Positions 46,694 to 55,883 of a stretch of DNA of 64,000 bases are shown here, piece by piece. Position 1 is the first letter of the stretch. Each line of letters opens with the position of its first letter. Made by a program: the position numbers and the translations under genes. The stretch is from assembly GCF_003324525.1 (NCBI RefSeq), contig NZ_QGDC01000004.1, positions 372,001 through 436,000 on the forward strand, read 5' to 3'. The stretch is from Mucilaginibacter hurinus. Its GTDB lineage: Bacteria; Bacteroidota; Bacteroidia; Sphingobacteriales; Sphingobacteriaceae. The notes under the pieces were generated by a model. It was not told where the DNA came from. It saw only the letters and a program-made list of their open reading frames with translations, and ran no database searches.

Positions 46694-47752
46694 ATGGTAA
46701 CTTTTTTTGAAGCCTCACTGGATACTATTTCCGTTCATCATGTAGGCAACCAATCGCAAAATGAAATGTATGCGCTTTCAAAGCAATCGCTTAACTTAAA
46801 TGATGAGTTAATACAAAAGCTGCTGATGCAATACTTTCTCACTCCCTTAGAAAAAGCTAACGAGGTTTATCACCTGATGCACAACAGCGGCGATTTAACC
46901 CTTAACGAGGTACACAACTTCGCTACCCAGGTATTCGAAAATAAAGATAAATTCCATGAGATATCCGAGCTTATTGCTAAACAATTGTATAATGTATCCA
47001 CTCATCCTAAGATTAAATCGGGCGAGGTCTACGTGGCCTATTTTAAAGATGTACAAATTGAGGGCAACTTGCTTGATGCCCTTGGGATATTTAAATCTGA
47101 AACAAAGGAGACCTACCTGAAAGTATACCCTGATACCGGGGGGTTTACAGTTGAATACGAAGAGAATGGCATTAACATAAACAAATTGGATAAGGGCTGC
47201 CTTATTTTTAATATCGAAAAAGAGAATGGATACAAAGTTGTAGTCGTTGATAAAGCCGGAAGCAGCCAGGATGCCGCGGTGTATTGGAAAGACGACTTTT
47301 TGCAATTGAAAATCCGTAACGACAACTTTAACCAAACCAATAATACACTGGGCCTGTATAAAAACTTCGTTACCCAAAAGCTTGATGAAGAGTTTGAGAT
47401 GAGCAAGGCCGATAAAATAGACCTGCTTAACAGAAGCATGAAATATTTTAAGGAGAAGGATACTTTTGACATGGATGAGTTTACCGGGGAGGTAATAGGT
47501 AACCCCCAAGCTATCGAGTCATTTAAAACCTACAAGCAGCAGTACGAGGATGAATTTGAAACGCCGATAGCAGATACTTTTGAAATATCAGACAACGCCG
47601 TTAAAAAACAAGCCCGGGTGTATAAGAGTGTCTTAAAGCTTGATAAGAACTTTCATATTTACATACATGGCAACAAGGACCTTATAGAGCGTGGTTTTGA
47701 TGATGGCAAAGCTATGAACTATTATAAAGTTTTTTTTAAAGAAGAGCAATAA
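46694..47752 (+). CDS. Nucleoid-associated protein, 37-kDa NdpA/YejK-like
   Basis: 352 residues from ATG 46694 (MVTFFEASLDTISVHHVGNQ); the frame extends upstream to 46559 but that part overlaps the mnmE promoter region and does not look coding. The architecture fits the 37-kDa nucleoid-associated family: an N-terminal strand-helix segment with HHVGN, a central NAPA-like domain, and C-terminal FHIYIHGNKDLIERGFDDGKAMNYYKVFF. Family members bind DNA in the nucleoid; the role in Bacteroidota is little known. Divergent from mnmE. Confidence 0.75.
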   Translation: MVTFFEASLDTISVHHVGNQSQNEMYALSKQSLNLNDELIQKLLMQYFLTPLEKANEVYHLMHNSGDLTLNEVHNFATQVFENKDKFHEISELIAKQLYNVSTHPKIKSGEVYVAYFKDVQIEGNLLDALGIFKSETKETYLKVYPDTGGFTVEYEENGININKLDKGCLIFNIEKENGYKVVVVDKAGSSQDAAVYWKDDFLQLKIRNDNFNQTNNTLGLYKNFVTQKLDEEFEMSKADKIDLLNRSMKYFKEKDTFDMDEFTGEVIGNPQAIESFKTYKQQYEDEFETPIADTFEISDNAVKKQARVYKSVLKLDKNFHIYIHGNKDLIERGFDDGKAMNYYKVFFKEEQ

Positions 47753-47875
47753 GCTGGTTCAAACGGATAGGCATCTACATGGCAGGTATTATTCGACTAC
47801 GAAGTACCCTATGCCCTTATATCCTAACGGCAAGCCGTATGGTGAATGATGATGGTTTGATATAAAAAGAAAAGC

Positions 47876-47918
47876 TGCACTGTGAAGCGCAGCCTTTCCT
47901 TTTTTATATTAAGCTTAC
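47876..47918 (+). terminator. Rho-independent terminator after the nucleoid protein gene
   Basis: GCTGCaCT pairs with AGcGCAGC around GTGA (one mismatch), followed by CCTTTCCTTTTTT. It lies between convergent genes. Confidence 0.6.
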
Positions 47919-47946
47919 CAGATGATCAAACACTGGCAGGTCGCAG

Positions 47947-48723
47947 CTATAACTCTCTAACCCAAATATTTCTGAAGCTTACAGGCTCGCTTGGGTCACC
48001 GTGTGATTGGAGATAGATTGGTGCCGGGCCATGCTTTTTATACGATGGTTTGCCAATATATAATGATGGGCCTAACAGCTCCGTATTGTTTTGAACCAAT
48101 ACTCCATTTAAAAAAGCGGTAACCTTTGCGGGAGTTTTCACGCTGCCATCTTCGTTAAATATGGGGGCGGTCCAAACTACATCATAAGTTTGCCATTCGC
48201 CGGGGGCTTTAGTCGCATTGGCAAGCGGCGGAAATTGCTTATATATACTGCCGGCCATGCCATTTACATACGTTTTGTTCTTGTACGAATCCAATATCTG
48301 CAATTCGTAGCCGGCATCGCCCTGCGCTATCTGCGCCAGGAATAAACCGCTATTACCCCTTCCCTGGCCCTCACCGGTTATATTAGCAGGTACACGCCAC
48401 TCCAGGTGGAGCTGGTAATTGGTAAACTTACGCTTCGTGACTATACCGCCCCCGCCATTGGCCGCTTTATTTACAGTTACAGCGCCATCGGCAAGCGTCC
48501 AGCCGGAAGGCTTGCTGTTGTCTGCAGATGATACCCATTCATTGAGGTTTTTACCATCAAACAAAACAATAGCGTCTGAAGGGGCGTCAATAAAAGACTT
48601 TCCCGTTGTAACCACCTTGGGTTCCGGCGACCAAACCTCGGTATCCTCAGGTTTCGCATTTTGCGCCCCGGCTGTAAAATAACCTGCTGTAAGCAGCGAG
48701 GCAAGTATAATTCTGTAATTCAC
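47947..48723 (-). CDS. DUF1080 family protein, probable 3-keto-glycoside hydrolase
   Basis: 258 residues with a signal peptide (cut near residue 20, TAGA-Q). The DUF1080 jelly roll starts at IVLFDGKNLNEWVSS and includes LADGAVTV, YQLHLEWRVP, GRGNSGLFLA, GYELQILDSY, the typical YKQFPP.. KAPGEWQTYDVVWTAP and SHGDPSEPVSFRNIWVREL. Characterised members of this family hydrolyse 3-keto-glycosides. It closes the minus-strand set that also encodes a GMC dehydrogenase, its small subunit and a cytochrome, a combination expected for that pathway. Periplasmic or outer-membrane location. Confidence 0.8.
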   Translation of the reverse strand: MNYRIILASLLTAGYFTAGAQNAKPEDTEVWSPEPKVVTTGKSFIDAPSDAIVLFDGKNLNEWVSSADNSKPSGWTLADGAVTVNKAANGGGGIVTKRKFTNYQLHLEWRVPANITGEGQGRGNSGLFLAQIAQGDAGYELQILDSYKNKTYVNGMAGSIYKQFPPLANATKAPGEWQTYDVVWTAPIFNEDGSVKTPAKVTAFLNGVLVQNNTELLGPSLYIGKPSYKKHGPAPIYLQSHGDPSEPVSFRNIWVREL

Positions 48724-48743
48724 GTTAATAGGATTGATAAAAA

Positions 48744-49619
48744 TTAAACAGATAAACTCTTAACGTACGCGCTACTTTCGGCGATACTTACATATGGATC
48801 TATGTTAGTAAAGTTTTCCTGTTCAACAATAAAATGTTTTACACCAGCGTCTTTTGCCTTTGCAAATATGGCTTTAAAGTCAATGGTTCCTTTGCCAACC
48901 TCTGTGTTCAGCTCAGGCCTGCCCTTGTCTGAATCCTTTACATGGAACAAGGCGAATTTACCAGGATGTTTTTCCAGCATGGTCACCGGGTCAAGACCAC
49001 CGCGTACAACCCAAAAAATATCCATTTCAAGCTTAACCAGGTCGTTATCAGTTTCTTTTAGCAACACATCGTAAAAGGTAGTATCCCCAACCTTTTGCCA
49101 CTCCCACGCGTGGTTGTGATATGCAAATTTTAGCCCTTCCTTTTTAAGCAGTTGGCCCACTTTATTAAACTTCTCGGCGGTAGCCTTGCAACCATCAATA
49201 GTTTTTACCAGGTCACCATTTATACCCGGTGCAATAATATACCGCTGGCCAATTGTGTGTGCCGCGTGTATATAACTCTCAAGGTCGGTCATGGTGCCAT
49301 CATTCAAATATTGATCTATGCCATAATGCCCGCTGGGCGATACCAAACCATTTTGGGTTAACAGTTTAGCGTAATCGCGGGGATCAATGCCCCAGTAACC
49401 ATTTTGTTTGCTATAGCCGTAGGTTTCTACTTCTTTATAACCGGCCTGGGCCACTTTAGCTGTTACACCTTTTACGTCTTTGGGCAAGTAGTCGCGCAAG
49501 CTGTATAGCTGCAACCCTACTTTATTAATGTTTTTTGCCGATAAAAGCTCGGGAGTCAATAGTATAGCTGCTGCGGCTACTCCTGCTTGTCCTAAAAAGG
49601 TCCTTCTATTTGTCATCAC
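48744..49619 (-). CDS. Tat-exported sugar phosphate isomerase/epimerase-like TIM barrel
   Basis: 291 residues with a twin-arginine signal (NRRTFLGQAGVAAAAILL). The barrel has VGLQLYSLRDYLPKD, AGYKEVETYGYS, GLVSPSGHYGI, FAYHNHAWEW, LVKLEMDIFWVVRGG and LFHVKDSDKGR, then FIVEQENF, the AP-endonuclease-2 pattern with metal-ligand His, Asp and Glu. It is a paralogue of the protein at 56768-57685. Periplasmic members in such clusters are candidates for eliminating or epimerising 3-keto-sugars. It precedes the DUF1080 gene by 20 bp. Confidence 0.75.
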   Translation of the reverse strand: MMTNRRTFLGQAGVAAAAILLTPELLSAKNINKVGLQLYSLRDYLPKDVKGVTAKVAQAGYKEVETYGYSKQNGYWGIDPRDYAKLLTQNGLVSPSGHYGIDQYLNDGTMTDLESYIHAAHTIGQRYIIAPGINGDLVKTIDGCKATAEKFNKVGQLLKKEGLKFAYHNHAWEWQKVGDTTFYDVLLKETDNDLVKLEMDIFWVVRGGLDPVTMLEKHPGKFALFHVKDSDKGRPELNTEVGKGTIDFKAIFAKAKDAGVKHFIVEQENFTNIDPYVSIAESSAYVKSLSV

Positions 49620-49710
49620 TCTGTTATTTGGTTGTATTGGGTTTGATTATAGTTTTTCAATAAAGTTTAAACACGGCGTTATTAACCGTCACTTTAGCGG
49701 TTAAATATAC

Positions 49711-49757
49711 AAAACAAACAACCCCAGAAAAATAATTTATCCGGGGTTGTTTGTTTT
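49711..49757 (-). terminator. Terminator between the cytochrome c and TIM-barrel genes
   Basis: A perfect 15-bp inverted repeat (49711-49725 with 49743-49757) with a GGGG/CCCC core and 17-nt loop, T-rich at its minus-strand end. It starts 22 bp after the cytochrome stop, so the downstream genes 49619-47947 probably have their own promoter. Confidence 0.75.
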
Positions 49758-49778
49758 ACTTTAAATTGTTACATCGCT

Positions 49779-50336
49779 TTATTTAAGCGCTAATATATAT
49801 TTTACCATCTCTTTGGCGTCACTTTTAGAGATTGACGGATGTGGAGACATCGGTATATCGCCCCAGTTGCCCGCGCCGCCTTTAATAATTTTATTGGCAA
49901 GCATATCGATATTTGCCGGTGTTGGCTTATATTTCTTTGCTACATCAACATAAGCCGGACCTACAATCTTCATATTATCCTTATGGCAGGCAAGGCAATC
50001 GCTGCCTTTAATAAGCTGACCGCCTTTTTCTGAACCTGCAGCGGTCTGCGCAGTGGCCGCGGGTTGCGCTGCTTTGGCTACATCAGCCGATGGTGCAGGC
50101 ACTGACGTAACAGCTGGCGTTGCCGGTGTTGCAGATGCAGGCGGCATAACAGGTTTTTTAACCACGCGCGGTTGTGTAGTTACGCCTTGTGTATCCGCCG
50201 GTGCAACGGCTGGAGTAACTAATGCCGTGTTGTCTGCAGCCGTCGTAGTGTCATCATCATTTATATCGTTATCAGAACTGCCTCCGCAAGCAGCAATCAT
50301 CAAACTAAAACTCAGGATTACAAATATCTTTTTCAT
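49779..50336 (-). CDS. Class I cytochrome c lipoprotein, probable electron acceptor of the dehydrogenase
   Basis: 185 residues from ATG 50336, chosen for its signal peptide and lipobox (IAAC, Cys17). A Pro/Ala/Thr-rich linker (about 35-100) leads to a small cytochrome domain: CLACH (114-118) binds haem and Met163 (IPMSPHP) is the likely sixth ligand. The frame continues upstream to 50492 but this lacks a signal. Small cytochromes of this kind accept electrons from GMC-type FAD dehydrogenases, here the one at 54165-55883, and pass them to the respiratory chain. The gap to the TIM-barrel gene upstream is 73 bp. Confidence 0.85.
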   Translation of the reverse strand: MKKIFVILSFSLMIAACGGSSDNDINDDDTTTAADNTALVTPAVAPADTQGVTTQPRVVKKPVMPPASATPATPAVTSVPAPSADVAKAAQPAATAQTAAGSEKGGQLIKGSDCLACHKDNMKIVGPAYVDVAKKYKPTPANIDMLANKIIKGGAGNWGDIPMSPHPSISKSDAKEMVKYILALK

Positions 50337-50409
50337 ACTATAAGTGTTAGTTTTTGTGCCATACAGTAAAGGGCTAAGCCAAAATTGTATGGCAATAATT
50401 GAACCACTA

Positions 50410-51465
50410 TTAATCGAGCCCCAGAATGGAGCGATTAAACGCTTCGTCGCTGCCTGTTGACGCAAAGTCATCAAAGGCGTGTTCTGTAACACGGATTATG
50501 TGATTTTTAATAAATTCCGCTCCCTCACGCGCACCATCTTCAGGATGCTTCAGCGCACATTCCCATTCAAGTACCGCCCATCCGTCAAAGTTATATGCTG
50601 CTAGCTTACTGAATATAGCTTTAAAATCTACCTGTCCATCCCCCAGCGAGCGGAAACGTCCTGCGCGGTCAACCCAGTTTTGATAACCTCCGTATACCCC
50701 CTGCCTGCCGCTTGAATTAAACTCAGCATCCTTAACGTGGAACATTTTTATACGTTCGTGATAGATGTCGATATATTGCAGATAATCAAGGCATTGCAAA
50801 ACAAAGTGCGACGGATCATACAATATATTGGCACGTTTATGACCATTTACTTTATCTAAAAACATTTCAAAAGTCACCCCGTCATGCAGGTCTTCACCCG
50901 GATGTATCTCGTAGCATAAGTCTACGCCATTTTCATCAAACACGTCCAGTATGGGTTTCCACCGCTTAGCCAATTCAGTAAAAGCAGTATCAACCAGGCC
51001 TGCGGGGCGTTGCGGCCAGGGATATACTGTTTGCCATATTAAAGCGCCGCTAAAGGTTACATGCGCGTTAAGTCCGAGGTTTTTTGATGCCTGCGCAGCG
51101 TATTTCAACTGCTGAACCGCCCATTCCTGGCGTGCCTTCGGGTTTTTGTGATACTCTGAAGGCGCAAAACCGTCAAACTGCGCATCGTAAGCCGGGTGCA
51201 CCGCCACCAGCTGCCCTTGCAAGTGTGTAGATAGTTCAGTGATTTCTAACCCCGCGCTGTTCACTACACCTTTTATTTCATCAGCGTAGGTTTTGCTTTC
51301 GGCCGCTTTCTGCAGGTCAAAATAACTATTTGCCCATGTTGGTATTTGTACACCTTTATAGCCAAGACCCGCTGCCCATTTACATATATCTTCGAGTGTA
51401 TTAAACGGGGGCTTTTCGCCTAAAAATTGTGCTAAAAAAATACCCGGTCCTTTTATAGTTTTCAT
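50410..51465 (-). CDS. Sugar phosphate isomerase/epimerase-like TIM barrel, cytosolic
   Basis: 351 residues without a signal peptide. Barrel motifs: GPGIFLAQFLG at the start, YKGVQIPTW, LEITELSTHLQGQLVA, LNAHVTFSGALIW, VDLCYEIHPGEDLHDG, NILYDPSHFVLQ, FHVKDAEFNSSGRQG and GWAVLEWECALKHPEDG, matching the metal-site Glu, Asp-His, His and Glu of the AP-endonuclease-2 superfamily. It is followed on the same strand by the cytochrome and preceded by a Gfo/Idh/MocA oxidoreductase after a 16-bp gap, so both should act on the same sugar in the cytosol. Confidence 0.75.
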   Translation of the reverse strand: MKTIKGPGIFLAQFLGEKPPFNTLEDICKWAAGLGYKGVQIPTWANSYFDLQKAAESKTYADEIKGVVNSAGLEITELSTHLQGQLVAVHPAYDAQFDGFAPSEYHKNPKARQEWAVQQLKYAAQASKNLGLNAHVTFSGALIWQTVYPWPQRPAGLVDTAFTELAKRWKPILDVFDENGVDLCYEIHPGEDLHDGVTFEMFLDKVNGHKRANILYDPSHFVLQCLDYLQYIDIYHERIKMFHVKDAEFNSSGRQGVYGGYQNWVDRAGRFRSLGDGQVDFKAIFSKLAAYNFDGWAVLEWECALKHPEDGAREGAEFIKNHIIRVTEHAFDDFASTGSDEAFNRSILGLD

Positions 51466-51481
51466 GTGATTTACTGTTTAT

Positions 51482-52633
51482 TTAGATTACAAAATCGGTC
51501 CATTTTTTTTCGGATTTACCTGATGCGATAACATTTTCAACAAATGCCATCCCTCTTACACCATCATCAATACCCGGAAAATCTAAAGCTTCAGGCGTTG
51601 CGGTTTTCCCCTCAATTTGCGCTTTTACTGACTGCGCAAAATTTTTGTACAGATTAGCGAAGGCCTCTAAATAACCTTCGGGGTGCCCGGCGGGCGCACG
51701 CATATTGCTGGTAACGTAGCTGCTGGTATAGCCGCCGCCTGTACGCCAAACTTCGGCAGGTTTATCCAGCCATTTTACAAGTAAGGTGTTGGCAATATCT
51801 TGCTGCCATTCAATACTGCCTTTTTCGCCATAAACTCGAATTTTTATATTGTTCTCGTCGCCGGCGGCAATTTGCGATGCAGTTAATACACCGCTTGCAC
51901 CATTGTTGTATTTTAAAAGCACTGCGCCATCATCATCAAGCTTGCGGCCTTCTACTACGATATTGATATCGGCATTAACTTTAGTTACCTGTAAACCCGT
52001 AACATATTCGCTAAGGTTAAAAGCGTGCGTGCCTATATCGCCCATGGCACCGGCAATACCACTTTTACCCGGGTCGGTACGCCATGATGCCTGCTTATTG
52101 TCTTCACCCTCTAAAAACGTACTAAGCCAGCCTTGTGGATATTCAACATACACCTTGCGTATGGCGCCTAATTTGCCCGATTTCACAATTTGCCTGGCTT
52201 CTTTAACCATCGGATAGCCGGTGTAGGTATGCGTAAGGCAAAATAATTTCCCGCTCGATTTAACAACTTTTTCCAGCTCTTTTGCTTCGTCCAGCGAAAA
52301 CGTCATCGGTTTATCCAGTATAACGTGGAAACCATTTTCTAGCGCCAGTTTGGTAGGCTCAAAGTGCACGTGATTAGGCGTTACAATACTTATCACCTGC
52401 ACGCGTTCACCTTCTGGCAACTGCTTCTCTTTTTCGATTAATTCTTTATATGATGTGTATACGCGCTCGGGTTTAAGTCCCAGCAACAGCCCGCTGGCTT
52501 TAGCTTTTTCAGCATCGCTGCTAAAGGCCCCTGCAACCAATTCATACTCATCGTCAATACGGGCGGCAATACGGTGTATGGCGCCAATAAATGCGCCCTG
52601 CCCACCCCCTATCATTGCTAGTTTTAACTTCAT
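51482..52633 (-). CDS. Gfo/Idh/MocA family NAD(P)-dependent oxidoreductase, cytosolic
   Basis: 383 residues. An N-terminal Rossmann fold begins LKLAMIGGGQGAFIGAIHRIAA; VSIVTPNHVHFEP and VILDKPMTFSLDEAKEL give the conserved NxxH and (E/D)KP motifs. The C-terminal sheet has GAMGDIGTHAFNLSEYVTGL, with the catalytic His of the family. It likely oxidises or reduces a keto-sugar or cyclitol, and could reduce 3-keto-sugars back to the parent sugar. It is not in the Tat class, unlike the paralogue 52696-54150. Confidence 0.85.
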   Translation of the reverse strand: MKLKLAMIGGGQGAFIGAIHRIAARIDDEYELVAGAFSSDAEKAKASGLLLGLKPERVYTSYKELIEKEKQLPEGERVQVISIVTPNHVHFEPTKLALENGFHVILDKPMTFSLDEAKELEKVVKSSGKLFCLTHTYTGYPMVKEARQIVKSGKLGAIRKVYVEYPQGWLSTFLEGEDNKQASWRTDPGKSGIAGAMGDIGTHAFNLSEYVTGLQVTKVNADINIVVEGRKLDDDGAVLLKYNNGASGVLTASQIAAGDENNIKIRVYGEKGSIEWQQDIANTLLVKWLDKPAEVWRTGGGYTSSYVTSNMRAPAGHPEGYLEAFANLYKNFAQSVKAQIEGKTATPEALDFPGIDDGVRGMAFVENVIASGKSEKKWTDFVI

Positions 52634-52695
52634 TTTGTGTTGTATAATTTTACCCCTTAATTTAAACTAAACTATTGGTTGTTAATGGTTGTACG

Positions 52696-54150
52696 CTATA
52701 GGCCGCTTACTTCCCAGCCTTGCCTGTATTTTCTCCTTACAAATTGGTTAACTTCATCAAAGTTAGTCACTTTCATGTTTATGTTATCCCACAGCAATTT
52801 AATGTCGCGGCCCGGGTAGTCCACACCTTTACCGTCGGCTTTGGCACGCTCTATGTCATGTCCGCGGATAGACAAGTTTGCCATTAATAATGCCTCGGTA
52901 AGCGGACCGGCAGTTTCAAATGGCGAACTTACTTCCATTTTACCGTAACCGGCTAAACAGGCCTCAACCCATTGCGCGTAGTGGCCGTTATCGCCGCCCG
53001 GTACACGTTTAATGGTTTGGGGTACATTTACTTCAGTCATGCGCGAAGTTGGCAACAACTTAGGGAACATACCATAGGTGCCTGCTACCATTTTACCTTT
53101 AGTACCAATGAAGAGTACGCCATTGCCTCCGTCGCCGAATGTTTCGTTATCGCCTAATTCTGCCGGCCGTTCAGGACGTATACCCCCATCCATCCAGTGA
53201 ACTGTAACATCGCCCTGTGTTTTAGCTGTTTTAGGGAATGTTAGTGTGATGTGACTTGATGGAGGACAACTTTCAGGATATGAAGCGCGCTGGAAAATAT
53301 CTTTGTAAAATGTGCCAACGCTCGATTGCACATCTTTAACATAACTTAAATCAAGCACACGGAAAGCCGGTTCCATCAGGTGGCATCCCATATCGCCCAA
53401 TGCTCCTGTACCGTAATCCCACCAGCCGCGCCAATTAAAAGGCACCAGTTTGTCTACGTAATCTTTATATGGCGCTGTACCCAGCCAAAGATCCCAGTCC
53501 AATTCCTTTGGCACCTCAGCTTTGGTCTTCGACCAGGCGATTCCCTGAGGCCAAACAGGACGGTCTGTCCAGCAGTAAACGGTTTGTACGTCGCCGATAA
53601 GGCCGGCATTATACCATTCCATTAACTGCCTTACCCCATCGCCTGATGCACCCTGGTTACCCATTTGGGTAACAACTTTATATTTACGTGCCGCGCCTGT
53701 TAGTACCCTTGCTTCGTAAATATCATGTGTAAGCGGCTTTTGCACATATACATGCTTGTGCAATTGCATAGCTGTTAAAGCAATATTAGCGTGGTTATGG
53801 TCAGGCGTTGATACGGTTACCGCATCTATATGCTTATGTTCTTTATCAAACAACTTACGCCAGTCTTTATAATACTTTGCTTTAGGGAACTTTTCAACAG
53901 TTTTAGCGGCCGACCGGTCATCTACATCACACAAAAATCCTATTTCGGCGTTACCGCTGCCGTGCACGTATGCAATGTCGCTTGAGCCTTTACCGCCCGC
54001 GCCAATGCCGGCTACCACAAGTTTATCGCTCGGGGCAACAAACCCTTTACCTCCCAGCACATAACGCGGCACTATCATAAAACCGGCAGCAGCCAACGCG
54101 CCGCTTTTTATAAATCCTCTTCTTGAGTTAATTGTGGTTTGTTTGCTCAT
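52696..54150 (-). CDS. Gfo/Idh/MocA family oxidoreductase with Tat signal
   Basis: 484 residues, longer than the cytosolic paralogue. A twin-arginine signal (NSRRGFIKSGALAAAGF) is followed by the Rossmann motif VVAGIGAGGKGSSD, VTVSTPDHNHANIAL, VYVQKPLTHDIYEAR (QKP in place of EKP) and the C-terminal WWDYGTGALGDMGCHLMEPAFRVL. Tat export implies that the NAD cofactor is bound tightly before transport, as in glucose-fructose oxidoreductase. Such enzymes can pass hydride between sugars without free NAD. It lies 14 bp after the GMC gene. Confidence 0.85.
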   Translation of the reverse strand: MSKQTTINSRRGFIKSGALAAAGFMIVPRYVLGGKGFVAPSDKLVVAGIGAGGKGSSDIAYVHGSGNAEIGFLCDVDDRSAAKTVEKFPKAKYYKDWRKLFDKEHKHIDAVTVSTPDHNHANIALTAMQLHKHVYVQKPLTHDIYEARVLTGAARKYKVVTQMGNQGASGDGVRQLMEWYNAGLIGDVQTVYCWTDRPVWPQGIAWSKTKAEVPKELDWDLWLGTAPYKDYVDKLVPFNWRGWWDYGTGALGDMGCHLMEPAFRVLDLSYVKDVQSSVGTFYKDIFQRASYPESCPPSSHITLTFPKTAKTQGDVTVHWMDGGIRPERPAELGDNETFGDGGNGVLFIGTKGKMVAGTYGMFPKLLPTSRMTEVNVPQTIKRVPGGDNGHYAQWVEACLAGYGKMEVSSPFETAGPLTEALLMANLSIRGHDIERAKADGKGVDYPGRDIKLLWDNINMKVTNFDEVNQFVRRKYRQGWEVSGL

Positions 54151-54164
54151 ATCGGTTAGTTGAA

Positions 54165-55883
54165 TTATATATTTCCTTTGTTAATTTCATCAACCGCGTG
54201 GTTAGCAGCACGTGCTGTGAGCGCCATGTAGGTTAACGAGGGGTTTTGAGTACCGGTAGACGTCATGCAGGCGCCATCTGTAATAAATACGTTGGGGCAC
54301 GAGTGCACCTGGTTCCATTTATTAAGTACAGATGTTTTAGGATCATGCCCCATGCGGGCACCACCCATTTCGTGGATGTCCAGCCCGGGGGCTTTACCTA
54401 CACTAACATGCTTACGTATATTTTTAAATCCTGCTGAAGCAAACATCTCCGATATCTGTTCCAGGTAGTCCAGTTTCATCTTTTCGTCGTTATCATCATA
54501 ATCCACGTTAAATCTTAGTAATGGTACGCCCCAGGCATCTTTTTCCTTATCGTCCAGCTTCACGTAGTTAGTTTCTTTCGGTATGCTTTCGCCCATCATG
54601 TGCGACCCCACATACCAACCGCTCAGTTCCGGTTTCTTTAGCTTATTTTTAAGGTCGCTCCCTACACCCCAAGCATCGGTATTACTATACCTGGCCGCGC
54701 TAAAACCCGAAGCGTAGCCTCTTAAGAAATTTGTTTCTTGTTTATAAACATTACGAAAGCGCGGTATGTAACCACCTCCGGCCGGGTTACGCCCATCAAC
54801 TGTCATATCTTTAAAACCCTCCACCTCGGCGCCAACGTTGGCGGTATAGTTATGAAAGGCGATGTACTTCCCTAAGGTACCGCTATCATTTCCAAAACCA
54901 TTTTGAAAACGGGATGATTTAGAATTAAGCAGGATAATGTTAGTGTTTATAGCCGACGCGTTTACAAAAATTACTCTTGCATAATATTCAACAGCTTGCC
55001 TGGTGTTGGCATCAATTACGCGTACACCGGTAGCTTTTCCCTTTTGCTCGTCATAAATAATAGACTCAACTACCGAATGCGGGCGAAGGGTTAGTTTACC
55101 TGTTTTTTGAGCCCATGGAATAGTGGACGAATTACTGCTGAAGTACCCGCCGAACGGACAACCGCGCTGGCAAAGCGTACGGTTTTGGCACTGCCCCCGG
55201 CCCTGTTGAAAATGCACAGGCTGCGGCTTCGATAAGTGCGCGCAACGCGCGCTGATTACATGCCTGTTTTGGTAATTCGCTTTAACGTGTTTGCTAAAAT
55301 AATCCTCCACCGTATTTAGTGGAAATGCGGGTAAAAACTCACCATCCGGGAGTTCAGGTATGCCGTCGAGATTGCCGGAAATACCTGCAAACTTCTCTAC
55401 ATAGCTGTACCAGGGTGCAATATCTTTATAGCGTATTGGCCAATCTACCGCGAAACCGTCACGGGCCGGCCCCTCGAAGTCGAAATCGCTCCAACGTTGG
55501 GTTTGGCGCGCCCAAAGCAATGATTTGCCTCCAACCTGGTAGCCGCGTATCCAGTCAAACGGCTTCTCCTGTATATAAGGGTGTTCGGTATCTTTCACGA
55601 AAAAGTGCTCGGTTTCCTCGTGAAATGCGTAACAGCGCGATACAACCGGGTTGGCTTCGCGGATTGCGAGGGGCAGCTCATTTCGATGTTCAAATTCCCA
55701 GGGCATTTTGCTGGTGGTTGGATAATCCATAATATGCCTCACATCGCGGCCGCGTTCAAGCAAAAGAGTTTTAAGACCCCTGCCGGTAAATTCTTTTGCC
55801 GCCCAGCCGCCACTTATGCCCGACCCTATCACTATGGCATCAAAAATCCGCTCTTTAACGCTGTCTATATTGATGTTCGCCAT
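54165..55883 (-). CDS. GMC family FAD dehydrogenase, probable glycoside 3-dehydrogenase large subunit
   Basis: 572 residues. The FAD site is DAIVIGSGISGGWAAKEF (15-32); RGYQVGGKSLLWARQTQRW lies after the cofactor domain and the C-terminal signature is HEMGGARMG ... GTQNPSLTYMALTARA with the active-site His and Asn. Cys232, Cys238 and Cys242 (QCQNRTLCQRGC) sit where FAD-glucose and fructose dehydrogenases carry a 3Fe-4S cluster. No signal peptide: as in related enzymes it is probably exported together with the Tat-bearing small subunit, whose gene overlaps (TAATG). With cytochrome c and DUF1080 genes nearby, oxidation of glycosides at C3 is the best guess; glucose C1 or gluconate C2 oxidation is the alternative. 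Confidence 0.8.
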   Translation of the reverse strand: MANINIDSVKERIFDAIVIGSGISGGWAAKEFTGRGLKTLLLERGRDVRHIMDYPTTSKMPWEFEHRNELPLAIREANPVVSRCYAFHEETEHFFVKDTEHPYIQEKPFDWIRGYQVGGKSLLWARQTQRWSDFDFEGPARDGFAVDWPIRYKDIAPWYSYVEKFAGISGNLDGIPELPDGEFLPAFPLNTVEDYFSKHVKANYQNRHVISARCAHLSKPQPVHFQQGRGQCQNRTLCQRGCPFGGYFSSNSSTIPWAQKTGKLTLRPHSVVESIIYDEQKGKATGVRVIDANTRQAVEYYARVIFVNASAINTNIILLNSKSSRFQNGFGNDSGTLGKYIAFHNYTANVGAEVEGFKDMTVDGRNPAGGGYIPRFRNVYKQETNFLRGYASGFSAARYSNTDAWGVGSDLKNKLKKPELSGWYVGSHMMGESIPKETNYVKLDDKEKDAWGVPLLRFNVDYDDNDEKMKLDYLEQISEMFASAGFKNIRKHVSVGKAPGLDIHEMGGARMGHDPKTSVLNKWNQVHSCPNVFITDGACMTSTGTQNPSLTYMALTARAANHAVDEINKGNI

